DNA of 7,352 bases from Bacteroidales bacterium (GCA_003531155.1 DQHR01000196.1:25516-32867); one strand, 5' to 3'; shown: positions 1 to 7,027, counted from the first letter of the stretch. Notes: a model not told the origin generated them from the letters alone. Made by a program: numbers and translations.

Positions 1-234
1 CTTATCTCAAACGCTTTTTCAGTCCTTGTTGGTCATAAAACATGGATTGGCTACTTTCCCAACGACTCAAACTTAGTGGAGTTGCCCAAGCTAAAGCATT
101 CAGTATACTCTTTAAATATCTCGGCATCAAATCTTGCATCTGAGGTAAATCTTATTTATGCAAAGAGTTATAGCGTGTTCAACGACCTATCGATACTTTG
201 GAAAAACCTTATTAAGAATACCCCAATTGTTTAA
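1..234 (+). CDS. C-terminal end of probable sugar transferase / polysaccharide-initiating glycosyltransferase (partial)
   Basis: An open frame enters from the left edge and runs 77 codons to TAA at 232-234; its start lies outside the window. Two segments resemble the end of bacterial sugar transferases (the WcaJ/PglC-type polyprenyl-phosphate glycosylphosphotransferase fold). VLVGHKTWIGYFP (residues 8-20 of the visible part), followed by a LPKLK stretch, sits where the family has its 'S-L-V-G-P-R-P ... K-P-G' region. The last 25 residues, with Y53, Y57, D62 and L63 in YAKSYSVFNDLSILWKNL, match the family's closing pattern of aromatic, Asp-Leu and hydrophobic residues. These enzymes load a sugar phosphate onto undecaprenyl phosphate at the inner membrane to begin capsule or O-antigen synthesis. 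The GHKTWIGY form instead of VGPRP suggests a divergent version, which in Bacteroidota is often fused to a family 2 glycosyltransferase. The catalytic part is not visible, so the call rests on the C-terminal signature alone. Confidence 0.55.
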   Translation, partial: LISNAFSVLVGHKTWIGYFPNDSNLVELPKLKHSVYSLNISASNLASEVNLIYAKSYSVFNDLSILWKNLIKNTPIV

Positions 235-277
235 GGTTTTGCAATAAAACAATTATTTTACTTAACCTTTTTGCTAG

Positions 278-306
278 TTGTGTGTTTAATTGTTGAATTA
301 TAATTG
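278..306 (+). promoter_or_regulatory. Weak candidate Bacteroidota promoter for the E2 gene
   Basis: TTG at 278-280 is followed after 18 bases by TATAATTG at 299-306, which matches seven of eight positions of the TAnnTTTG -7 consensus. It would leave only a very short leader before the ATG at 320, which counts against it. The 85-bp gap after the sugar transferase contains no hairpin terminator that I can see, so read-through from upstream is the alternative. Confidence 0.2.
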
Positions 307-319
307 AATTTAACAATAT

Positions 320-1609
320 ATGAACGCTTTTGAAGTATTACTTCCAGCCATGGGCGAAGGCATTGTAGATGCTACAATTACACGTTGGCTGGTTTCTGAG
401 GGTCAAAATGTTGAGGTTGACCAATCATTGGTTGAAGTTGCAACCGATAAGGTTGATTCTGAAATACCATCTCCTGTTAGTGGTGTTGTTCGTAAACTAT
501 TATTTAAAGAGGGTGATGTACCAAAAGTCGGGCAGGCTATTGTTACAATTCAAACAGCCGAGATGGTGAAAGATGTTAATGAAAAACCTAAAGCACGCAC
601 TCCTGAACCTGCTAAAGTTGAAACAGAAATTAAAAAACCTTTAATAGAAGAAGCGATTGAGGATGACAAGTCATATGATCCCTTTATATCACCTCTTGTT
701 CGAAAGATTGCAAAGGATGAAGGTATTCGTATTGAGGACTTAAAGGGTATTGCTGGAAGCGGTTTGAATGGTAGAATTACTAAGGATGATGTCCTAGCCT
801 TTATTTCGAAAAGAGATACAAATTTCAAAACTATTACCCAGCCAAAATTGGATGAAATTCCAAGCCAACCTGCACCAACTACTACCAATGATGGTGTAAT
901 GTATGAGGTTATTAAGATGGATCGTATGCGTAGGCTTATTGCCGAACATATGGTAATGTCTAAGCAAACATCGCCACACGTTACCTCATTTATCGAAGTT
1001 GATGTTACAAATCTTGTAGCGCTACGTGAGCGAGTTAAAGACAAATTCCTCAAGAATGAAGGAGAGAAGTTGACCATTACCCCATTTTTCATCGAAGCGG
1101 CTATTCAGGGATTAAAGCAATATCGACTTGTTAATTCATCTGTAGAAGGCGAAAATATTATCGTTAAGAAGAATATCAATATAGGTATTGCTACATCGCT
1201 ACCGAATGGGAATCTAATTGTTCCAGTCATTAAAAACGCCGAAAGACTTAATCTTACAGGACTCTCAAAATCTCTCAATGATATCGCTAAAAGAGCTCGT
1301 GAAAACCAGCTTAAACCTGAGGAAATACAGGGAGGAACATTTACAATTACTAACCTTGGAATGTTCGAGACATTAACTGGTACTCCAATTATCAATCAAC
1401 CTCAAGTTGCCATACTTGCAGTAGGTGCAATTGTAAAACGTCCTGTGGTTATTGAAACTCCAAGTGGCGATACTATTGGAATTCGTCAAATGGCAATGCT
1501 TTCTCTCTCTTACGATCACCGTGTTGTTGATGGTGCATTAGCAGGCCAATACCTTAAGTCGGTAAGAGACTATATTCAACGGATAACCCCGGATGCATCA
1601 GTTATTTAA
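320..1609 (+). CDS. Dihydrolipoyl acyltransferase (E2) of a 2-oxo acid dehydrogenase complex
   Basis: This is the core subunit of a pyruvate or branched-chain 2-oxo acid dehydrogenase complex in the cytoplasm. It carries acyl groups on a lipoyl arm from E1 to CoA. The 429-aa length is normal for a one-lipoyl E2. Domains in order: a lipoyl domain at about 3-79 with the lipoylated lysine K44 in the motif ATDKVDSE; a charged linker at about 80-118; an E3/E1-binding domain at about 121-165 (SPLVRKIAKDEGI, then GSGLNGRITKDDV); and a catalytic acyltransferase domain at about 197-425. The catalytic motif DHRVVDG is intact, with H400 and D404, and the core segment FTITNLGMFE is present. The ATG at 320 is the only start that keeps the complete lipoyl domain. 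No E1 or E3 gene is adjacent, so the partners must be encoded elsewhere. Substrate (pyruvate versus branched-chain 2-oxo acids) cannot be fixed from sequence by eye. The single lipoyl domain and the DKVDSE and DHRVVDG motifs look closer to the branched-chain type, which is inference. Confidence 0.95.
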   Translation: MNAFEVLLPAMGEGIVDATITRWLVSEGQNVEVDQSLVEVATDKVDSEIPSPVSGVVRKLLFKEGDVPKVGQAIVTIQTAEMVKDVNEKPKARTPEPAKVETEIKKPLIEEAIEDDKSYDPFISPLVRKIAKDEGIRIEDLKGIAGSGLNGRITKDDVLAFISKRDTNFKTITQPKLDEIPSQPAPTTTNDGVMYEVIKMDRMRRLIAEHMVMSKQTSPHVTSFIEVDVTNLVALRERVKDKFLKNEGEKLTITPFFIEAAIQGLKQYRLVNSSVEGENIIVKKNINIGIATSLPNGNLIVPVIKNAERLNLTGLSKSLNDIAKRARENQLKPEEIQGGTFTITNLGMFETLTGTPIINQPQVAILAVGAIVKRPVVIETPSGDTIGIRQMAMLSLSYDHRVVDGALAGQYLKSVRDYIQRITPDASVI

Positions 1610-1670
1610 TTCTGCATAAAAATCTTTTGGTTTATCGTCACCAGTAATAGGCTATCTATCTTTATTTATT

Positions 1671-1703
1671 AATGGTTGAAGGATTTTTTCAACTATTATT
1701 TTT
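1671..1703 (+). terminator. Terminator-like hairpin after the E2 gene
   Basis: AATGGTTGAA (1671-1680) pairs with TTCAACTATT (1688-1697) to form a 10-bp stem with one G-U pair and a 7-base loop, followed by ATTTTT (1698-1703). The stem has few G/C pairs, so it is weaker than the hairpin at 5632. Its place 61 bp after the E2 stop and upstream of the next gene fits a terminator. Confidence 0.5.
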
Positions 1704-1815
1704 CAAACACAGTAATATTCACTATTTTGGCATGAAAATCATATTTTAGGGATTTTTTGTGCCTTGTGTAATGTATTGAATACCATCGCACATAAGGATT
1801 GAAGCTCTCAATTAG

Positions 1816-3096
1816 ATGAGAAATAGTGGGTTAGTATTATTTTTAAGTATTTTTATATCCTTAAATGTATTCGGTCAAAAGGACTCATACTTTAAAAGGG
1901 TTTTTGTTGATGCTGAGTACTATTTGCTTTACGAGGAGTATCGTGATGCGTTACCACTTTACCTTGAAATTAAAAGATCTTTCCCTAATAATGCCAATAT
2001 AGATTTTAGAATTGGGCAGTGCTATTTAAATATACCCAATGAGAAGAGCAAATCAATCCCATATTTCGAAAAGGCAATAGCAAAAATATCTGAAAAATAC
2101 AGGGAAGGCTATTTTACAGAGATGAATGCGCCTAAAGAGGCTTATTTGCTATATGGAAGGGCGCTTCGAATAAATGGAGATTTTGATATTGCTCTTGAGG
2201 CTTTTAATGCTTACAAGCAGTTAATTAGCCCTAATGATAAGGCAGAACGTTATGTTGTAGATGTTGAGATTCAATCCATCGAAGTGGCAAAAAAGATGAT
2301 TGCAAATCCCCGAAAGATAACTTTCAAATCGCTTGGTCGAAGAATCAATTCTAGTTTTCCTGAAATTAATCCTGTTTCAAACTCATCAGGAACAATGTTA
2401 ATTTACACTTCCCTACAACGATTTTACAATGCAATTCTTTTCAGCGAGTTTAAGGATAGCACGTGGACTGCACCAACAAACCTTAACCCTCAGCTATTTG
2501 CCGATGGACCTATAAGTACCGTTGGCTTTTCAGAGAATGGCGAATCGGTTGTTCTGTCAAGAAACGATAATGATGATTATAACCTATATGTTAGTAAGTA
2601 CGATAATGATAAGAAGTCATGGACGCAACTCGAAAGGTTGCCAAAAGAGATAAATGGACGTAGTTGGGAAACATTTGGTTCCTTATCGAGAAGTGGAGAT
2701 ACTTTGTATTTTAGCAGCAATAGGGAAGGAGGTTTTGGCGGATTTGATCTATATATGTCGGTGAAAAACTCTTTAGGTACTTGGTCAAACCCAATTAATC
2801 TAGGTTCCGAAATTAATACACCGCTCGATGAGTCATCTCCTTTCATTACTAGTGAAGGGAAAAGGTTATTCTTTTGTTCAAAAGGCCATTCAACCATCGG
2901 AGGGTATGATATTTTTGTGTCAACAAAAGGTGGGTTGAAGTGGGGAGTTCCTCAAAACTTAGGTTATCCGCTCAACACTACTGATGATGATATTTTCTAC
3001 TTTCCCATTGGCGATGGGAGCAAGGGGTTTATTTCTAGATCTACCCCCGAAAGTCAGGGAGATACAGATATTTATCTGATTAACATGGAGCTATAA
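1816..3096 (+). CDS. Exported TPR plus PD40 (WD40-like) beta-propeller protein, short paralogue
   Basis: This 426-aa protein is predicted to be exported and soluble in the periplasm; its exact role is unknown. A signal peptide covers about residues 1-20 (hydrophobic core LVLFLSIFISL, probable cut before Gln21). There is no lipobox cysteine. Residues about 25-160 form a helical TPR-like region (PNNANIDFRIGQCYLNIP; SIPYFEKAIAK; LLYGRALRINGDFDIALEAF). Residues about 168-424 hold PD40 propeller repeats. The clearest is LSRSGDTLYFSSNREGGFGG followed by FDLYMS (290-315). Others lie near 182-200, 232-260, 339-369 and 388-424. The protein ends at the last blade. The OmpA-like peptidoglycan-binding domain that ends PorE and many related TPR-PD40 proteins is absent. 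It is a paralogue of the next gene, with the same order of parts and many identical short motifs (CYLNIP, NLGYP, NTTDDD, GGYD). The ATG at 1816 is the only start that keeps the signal peptide. A TATTTTGG at 1723-1730 matches seven of eight bases of the -7 consensus, but no -33 TTG stands at the right distance. Confidence 0.85.
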   Translation: MRNSGLVLFLSIFISLNVFGQKDSYFKRVFVDAEYYLLYEEYRDALPLYLEIKRSFPNNANIDFRIGQCYLNIPNEKSKSIPYFEKAIAKISEKYREGYFTEMNAPKEAYLLYGRALRINGDFDIALEAFNAYKQLISPNDKAERYVVDVEIQSIEVAKKMIANPRKITFKSLGRRINSSFPEINPVSNSSGTMLIYTSLQRFYNAILFSEFKDSTWTAPTNLNPQLFADGPISTVGFSENGESVVLSRNDNDDYNLYVSKYDNDKKSWTQLERLPKEINGRSWETFGSLSRSGDTLYFSSNREGGFGGFDLYMSVKNSLGTWSNPINLGSEINTPLDESSPFITSEGKRLFFCSKGHSTIGGYDIFVSTKGGLKWGVPQNLGYPLNTTDDDIFYFPIGDGSKGFISRSTPESQGDTDIYLINMEL

Positions 3097-3202
3097 TTAT
3101 TTATATGTAATTACACATTGTTCAACTGATCTTAATTCACACAAATCGTTATTTATATAAGTCTTTATGCTTCAAAAATTCTGATTTTATCCATATTTTT
3201 AA

Positions 3203-3210
3203 TAATTTTG
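3203..3210 (+). promoter_or_regulatory. Candidate -7 promoter element for the 792-aa gene
   Basis: TAATTTTG is an exact match to the Bacteroidota -7 consensus TAnnTTTG and lies 28 bp before the start codon at 3239. The -33 region has only a poor match (TTCTG near 3179-3183). If real, it would let the second PD40 gene be transcribed apart from the first. In such AT-rich sequence an exact match can arise by chance. Confidence 0.35.
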
Positions 3211-3238
3211 ATATTTTGCATACGCTTTAAATGTAAAT

Positions 3239-5617
3239 ATGAGCCTATTAAAGTTAAATACTCTAATTCTTCTTCTTACAGCATCTCTTACTCTTCAGGC
3301 ACAGCTGAGCCAAAAGGAGATTGATGAACTGTATAAGGATGCAAATTCATATTACTACTTTGAAGACTATGAAGAGGCTGTTGCTTTATTTTTACAGGTT
3401 TATAATAGGTATCCAAATAATTACAACCTATGCTTTAAGATTGGTGTTTGTTACTTAAATATTCCAGGATATAAATATCAGGCTATACCTTATCTCGAAA
3501 AAGCAGCATCAAATACCAAAAAAAATTATAACGAAGAATCTATTCAAGAAACAAAGGCTCCTTATGATGCCGTTTTTTATCTTGGAAATGCTTATTTTAT
3601 AAATAATCAGCTCGATAAAGCGGGAAAGGAATATAAGAGGTTTAAGGAATTGATAAAGGATCAAAAAAAATGGAATTTATCCTATTTAGACCATCAAGTT
3701 GCAACTATTAAAAGTTCAGAGGTTTTACAAACTCGACCAGTTAACTATTTTAGGAATAATTTGGGAGAGCAATTTAACAGCCGATTTGCTAACTATAATC
3801 CTGTAATTTCTGGCGACGAAAAAACGATTGCCTACACAACAAAACAAAAATTTTATCAAGCCGTTTATGTTGCTCGTAAAAATGGAGATAAATGGGGAAC
3901 ACCAGTTAATATTACCCTCGATTTGCAAGTTGATGGTAATTGCTCCACCCTTTCCCTTTCATACGATGGCAATGAGTTATATCTATTTAAAGACGACAGT
4001 CAGGATGGCAATATATACGTAACACATTTTATTAATGGTGCATGGACACCAATGAAAAAACTTAACGAGGCAATCAATACTAAGTATTACGAAACACACG
4101 CAAGCGTATCAAGGGATGGAAAAAAACTTTACTTTACAAGTAACCGTAAGGGAGGTTTTGGCGATCAGGATATTTATGTCTCAACAAGGATAAATAATGA
4201 TATTTGGGGGCCTGCCGAAAATCTTGGAGGTACTATTAACACATCAATGAATGAGAATACTCCTTTCATTGCTATCGATGGGTTAACGCTATTTTTTAGC
4301 TCCGAAGGGCATAATAATGTAGGAGGGTATGATGTTTTCTACTCGCAGAAAAAAAACGATGGATTGTGGAGTACTCCAGTAAATCTTGGTTATCCGATAA
4401 ACACTACCGATGATGATTTATTTTTCTGTCCCTATGGAGATGGTTCTCATGGGTTAATGGCCATTTTTGATAAGGATGGATTTGGAGAACAAGACATTTA
4501 TGAGTATGACATATTTTTACCTAAATATCAAAAAACGATAATTACTTCTCTCGAATTATCCAAAATAAACCCAGATAATAGGATGAGTTATACTGTAGTT
4601 GATACTATTAATAAAACTGGGTTGGCGCTTATCGATTTTGCAAAATCAGGAATTGGCGTATTGAACGATCATAAAAAAGACGTTAAACTGTTTTTTGATG
4701 GTAGAGAGTATGAACTCCGCGATAAAATTGAGAAGAGAACCTCAATTATATCTCAACTTAAGGAAGGTAGTATAAAAGATGACAAAATTCCTGTTGGAGT
4801 TATTTCAGCTACTAACCTAACTACAGACGATAATATAACCAAGGAGAAAGATTTTTCTACTGTTCAGAATAGGGTGAATGAGCTTAAAGTTGCAGATGAT
4901 GACTCGATTAGTTTAAAGGATAAGAATAAAAGAAATATTGAGACTTATAAAGATGCAAAGTTAGGACAATCCTCTGATGCAACAATCTTAAGCGAAGCGA
5001 ATTATTTAGCAGAAATTTTAGCCGTTTTATCCTCAAATCATTCGCAGGATAAATTTGTATACGCTTTGCAAAGCAATTGGCATTTCCCTGCATCGCTTCT
5101 GAAACTTAAAATAAGTCAATTTGCTATAGCAGTTGATTCTGTCGGAAATTCAGAGGAGATGCTAAATACCTTCACTCGATTTATGGATCTACTTTGTACA
5201 TCAGATTTTATTTCGCTTAAAAATCAATCTCGGAATATTTCTGGAGGTAATAGTAACGAAACATTCATTTTCCTTTTTAAACAATTATTAGATAAGGCAT
5301 CGCCTGAACTTGCTAACTTTATTGAAAGAATTTACCAAAAATATCCATCTGTTACTTCTTTTGCAAGGTTGTGGGAGTTAATGCAAAATGAAGATCCGGT
5401 GCTATTCAAGAAATTTTTACCAGAAATTGTTCGACTTTTAGCAGAGATTAGTACTGAGACATATATAGGACTTCCAGAAGATCAGAAGTATAAGTTATAT
5501 GAGATTACAACTGCCGAATCTGAGTCAAGATCAAATTGGTGGCTGTTGATCGTGGTTTTTAGTTATATTACCATTGGCACCGCGGGTTATTTCTACCTTA
5601 AAAGAAAATATGAGTAA
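3239..5617 (+). CDS. TPR plus PD40 beta-propeller protein with C-terminal membrane anchor, long paralogue
   Basis: This 792-aa protein is predicted to be periplasmic and fixed in the inner membrane by its C-terminus; its function is unknown. In order: a signal peptide at about 1-21 (LNTLILLLTASLTLQA, cut before Gln22); a TPR-like helical region at about 25-155 (NNYNLCFKIGVCYLNIP; AVFYLGNAYFINNQLDKAGK); and PD40 propeller repeats at about 178-427, the best being VSRDGKKLYFTSNRKGGFGD then QDIYVS (290-315). A small, possibly beta-rich segment follows at about 430-490, then a charged, probably flexible linker at about 495-575. A mostly helical region at about 580-745 matches no family I recognise. 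Finally there is one transmembrane helix at about 767-787 (WWLLIVVFSYITIGTAGYFYL) and the positive tail KRKYE, which predicts a cytoplasmic C-terminus. The first 427 residues align along their whole length with the preceding gene, 142 bp upstream, so this is a tandem duplication with an added C-terminal part. No OmpA domain is present. The gene contains three runs of eight A and is followed after 14 bp by a strong terminator. Confidence 0.85.
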   Translation: MSLLKLNTLILLLTASLTLQAQLSQKEIDELYKDANSYYYFEDYEEAVALFLQVYNRYPNNYNLCFKIGVCYLNIPGYKYQAIPYLEKAASNTKKNYNEESIQETKAPYDAVFYLGNAYFINNQLDKAGKEYKRFKELIKDQKKWNLSYLDHQVATIKSSEVLQTRPVNYFRNNLGEQFNSRFANYNPVISGDEKTIAYTTKQKFYQAVYVARKNGDKWGTPVNITLDLQVDGNCSTLSLSYDGNELYLFKDDSQDGNIYVTHFINGAWTPMKKLNEAINTKYYETHASVSRDGKKLYFTSNRKGGFGDQDIYVSTRINNDIWGPAENLGGTINTSMNENTPFIAIDGLTLFFSSEGHNNVGGYDVFYSQKKNDGLWSTPVNLGYPINTTDDDLFFCPYGDGSHGLMAIFDKDGFGEQDIYEYDIFLPKYQKTIITSLELSKINPDNRMSYTVVDTINKTGLALIDFAKSGIGVLNDHKKDVKLFFDGREYELRDKIEKRTSIISQLKEGSIKDDKIPVGVISATNLTTDDNITKEKDFSTVQNRVNELKVADDDSISLKDKNKRNIETYKDAKLGQSSDATILSEANYLAEILAVLSSNHSQDKFVYALQSNWHFPASLLKLKISQFAIAVDSVGNSEEMLNTFTRFMDLLCTSDFISLKNQSRNISGGNSNETFIFLFKQLLDKASPELANFIERIYQKYPSVTSFARLWELMQNEDPVLFKKFLPEIVRLLAEISTETYIGLPEDQKYKLYEITTAESESRSNWWLLIVVFSYITIGTAGYFYLKRKYE

Positions 5618-5631
5618 TAATTCATAATTTC

Positions 5632-5653
5632 ACCTCCCATTGGGAGGTTTTTT
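5632..5653 (+). terminator. Intrinsic terminator after the PD40 pair
   Basis: ACCTCCC (5632-5638) pairs perfectly with GGGAGGT (5642-5648) around the loop ATT, and the last stem base opens a run of six T (5648-5653). The stem is very GC-rich for this genome. It starts 14 bp after the stop codon at 5617 and separates the PD40 genes from the acetyltransferase gene. Confidence 0.9.
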
Positions 5654-5694
5654 GTTATTAATTTAGGTGTCTATAATAAATTATTTCCATAATT

Positions 5695-6261
5695 ATGAAT
5701 AATTCATCTCTTGAGAACAATATAGTTCGTTTGAGAGCCCCTGAACAATCGGATGTAGATATTCTTTATGTTTGGGAAAATAATATGGAGATTTGGAAAG
5801 TAAGCAATACTATTACTCCATTCTCGAGGTTTGTACTTAAGAAATATATTGAAACTGCTCATCTTGATATTTGGGATACCAAGCAACTTCGATTAATTAT
5901 TGAGGCAAAAGATCAAAATTCTCTTATGTACACTCCTGTTGGCTTAATTGATCTATTTGATTTTGATCCATTCCACTTAAGGGCAGGTATAGGAATTCTA
6001 ATTGCAAACTCGGAATTTAGACAAAAGGGTTATGCGAGTGAGGCGTTAAAACTGATTCGTCGCTATTCTTTCGAAACGCTTCAGTTACATCAGCTTTATT
6101 GTAACATTTCAACAGACAATACTATTAGCCTTCAGCTCTTTCAAAGTGTTGGTTTTGAGAAGGTAGGGATAAAAAAAGAGTGGATTAAAACTATTAATGG
6201 CTGGCAAGATGAAATTATGCTTCAGCTTTTAAATCCAAATTCAAAATTGCAACGAAATTAG
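5695..6261 (+). CDS. GNAT-family N-acetyltransferase (RimJ/RimL/SpeG-like)
   Basis: This is a cytoplasmic enzyme that transfers an acetyl group from acetyl-CoA to an amine. Its 188 aa is the usual length for the Acetyltransf_3 group. It opens with the typical VRLRAPEQSDVDILYVWENN (residues 11-30). The strand before the cofactor site is at about 82-104 (VGLIDLFDFDPFHLRAGIGI). The acetyl-CoA pyrophosphate-binding loop is RQKGYA (109-114), matching R/Q-x-x-G-x-G/A with Ala in the last place. The following helix is SEALKLIRRYSFETL, and the closing motif NTISLQLFQSVGFEKVG (142-158) is present. The overall pattern resembles spermidine N-acetyltransferases (SpeG) and ribosomal-protein acetyltransferases. 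The substrate cannot be told apart by reading. It is transcribed alone, just downstream of a terminator; TTTG at 5651-5654 and an AT-rich stretch at 5672-5683 are the only promoter hints. It faces the next gene with only 14 bp between stops. Confidence 0.9.
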   Translation: MNNSSLENNIVRLRAPEQSDVDILYVWENNMEIWKVSNTITPFSRFVLKKYIETAHLDIWDTKQLRLIIEAKDQNSLMYTPVGLIDLFDFDPFHLRAGIGILIANSEFRQKGYASEALKLIRRYSFETLQLHQLYCNISTDNTISLQLFQSVGFEKVGIKKEWIKTINGWQDEIMLQLLNPNSKLQRN

Positions 6262-6275
6262 TTAATTGTTCTTAT

Positions 6276-7004
6276 TTAGCGATTTGTGCACTCGGACATA
6301 ATCATTTTACAAGCATTAATATTTCCTAGTTGACATGACTTGTGAAAATCAGCACACGATTTTAGTTTATCTAATGTTTTAAGATATGCCATTCCTCTGT
6401 TATAATAACTAGCGGCATTGTTTGGATCTAAATCTATAGCATTATTATAATCATTAATGGCATCGGCATAAAGAGATAACTTATAATTTGCATAGCCCTT
6501 GTAGTTGTAAATATTAGCGTTACGAGGCGATAGCTCCAACGCTACTTTGTAGTTTTCTAATGCTAAGTTGAATGATCCCTGTAAAAGTTGAGTCGCTCCA
6601 AGGTTTAAATAAATCTGAACCTTTTGGCTATTAGAGGTACTTAAAGAAAGAGCTTGGTTAAAATCTTCGGATGCTTTATCAAATTGTGATTTTTTATTGT
6701 TCAGAATGCCTCTACGAAAAATAAACTCAGCATCATTTGGATATGCTTTAATTGCGATATCTATTTGTTTTTGAGCCTCCTTTAAATCGTCAGTCAATAG
6801 GTATGCCTTAATTATACCACTTAGGGCAGCAGTATCGGTTGGTTGCTCTTTTAGAGCTTTATTAAAATCAGTTACTGCATCTTTATAATTGCGATCCTTT
6901 AAGTTTTGATTTCCAGAATCAATATAGCCCTGAATGTTAGATTGAGCTTGCAAACTTAGACTTAACACTAGGGTCATTGTGATGCTTAAAAATACTTTTT
7001 TCAT
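6276..7004 (-). CDS. Secreted TPR-repeat protein with four-cysteine C-terminal tail
   Basis: This 242-aa protein is predicted to be exported to the periplasm, where TPR proteins act as protein-binding scaffolds; its partner is unknown. The signal peptide is about residues 1-20 (MKKVFLSITMTLVLSLSLQA, cut before Gln21), with no lipobox. Tandem TPR units follow from about 25 to 214. The clearest are YKDAVTDFNKALKEQPTDTA (40-59), LNLGATQLLQGSFNLALENY (133-152), and YADAINDYNNAIDLDPNNAA (179-198) followed by SYYNRGMAYLK. The tail holds four cysteines, C217, C224, C232 and C239, spaced C-x6-C-x7-C-x6-C. The segment CADFHKSCQLGNINAC resembles the short Sel1-like cap seen after TPRs in other Bacteroidota proteins. 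The gene starts 23 bp after the recR stop on the same strand and is probably cotranscribed with it. The ATG at 7004 is chosen because the signal peptide begins there; no Shine-Dalgarno sequence precedes it. Confidence 0.85.
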   Translation of the reverse strand: MKKVFLSITMTLVLSLSLQAQSNIQGYIDSGNQNLKDRNYKDAVTDFNKALKEQPTDTAALSGIIKAYLLTDDLKEAQKQIDIAIKAYPNDAEFIFRRGILNNKKSQFDKASEDFNQALSLSTSNSQKVQIYLNLGATQLLQGSFNLALENYKVALELSPRNANIYNYKGYANYKLSLYADAINDYNNAIDLDPNNAASYYNRGMAYLKTLDKLKSCADFHKSCQLGNINACKMIMSECTNR

Positions 7005-7027
7005 TTTTCGATGCAGTGTTTATTTCT

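Noticed and set aside
550..1092. A 180-codon open frame on the minus strand, antisense to the E2 gene
   Set aside because: It lies wholly within the E2 coding sequence, whose lipoyl, binding and catalytic domains are intact. The antisense translation shows no recognisable domain; it is a shadow of the real frame.
1105..1395. Second minus-strand open frame inside the E2 catalytic domain
   Set aside because: Same reason: complete overlap with a well-supported gene and no domain signature.
2577..2897. Minus-strand open frame of 106 codons inside the short PD40 gene
   Set aside because: It is antisense to clear PD40 repeats and has no start context or family resemblance.
3097..3158. Ten-base direct repeat TTATTTATAT at 3097-3106 and 3149-3158
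   Set aside because: The intergenic region is almost entirely A/T, so a ten-base match is expected by chance; there is no further extension or third copy.
1816..5617. The PD40 pair as PorE or another core type IX secretion component
   Set aside because: PorE needs its C-terminal OmpA domain, which both proteins lack, and no other secretion gene (PorK, L, M, N, P, T, Sov) is in the window. The resemblance is limited to the shared TPR and PD40 parts.
5530..5617. C-terminus of the long PD40 protein as an exosortase or sortase sorting signal
   Set aside because: A hydrophobic helix followed by basic residues is present, but I see no PEP, LPxTG or similar recognition motif in front of it, so a simple membrane anchor is the better reading.
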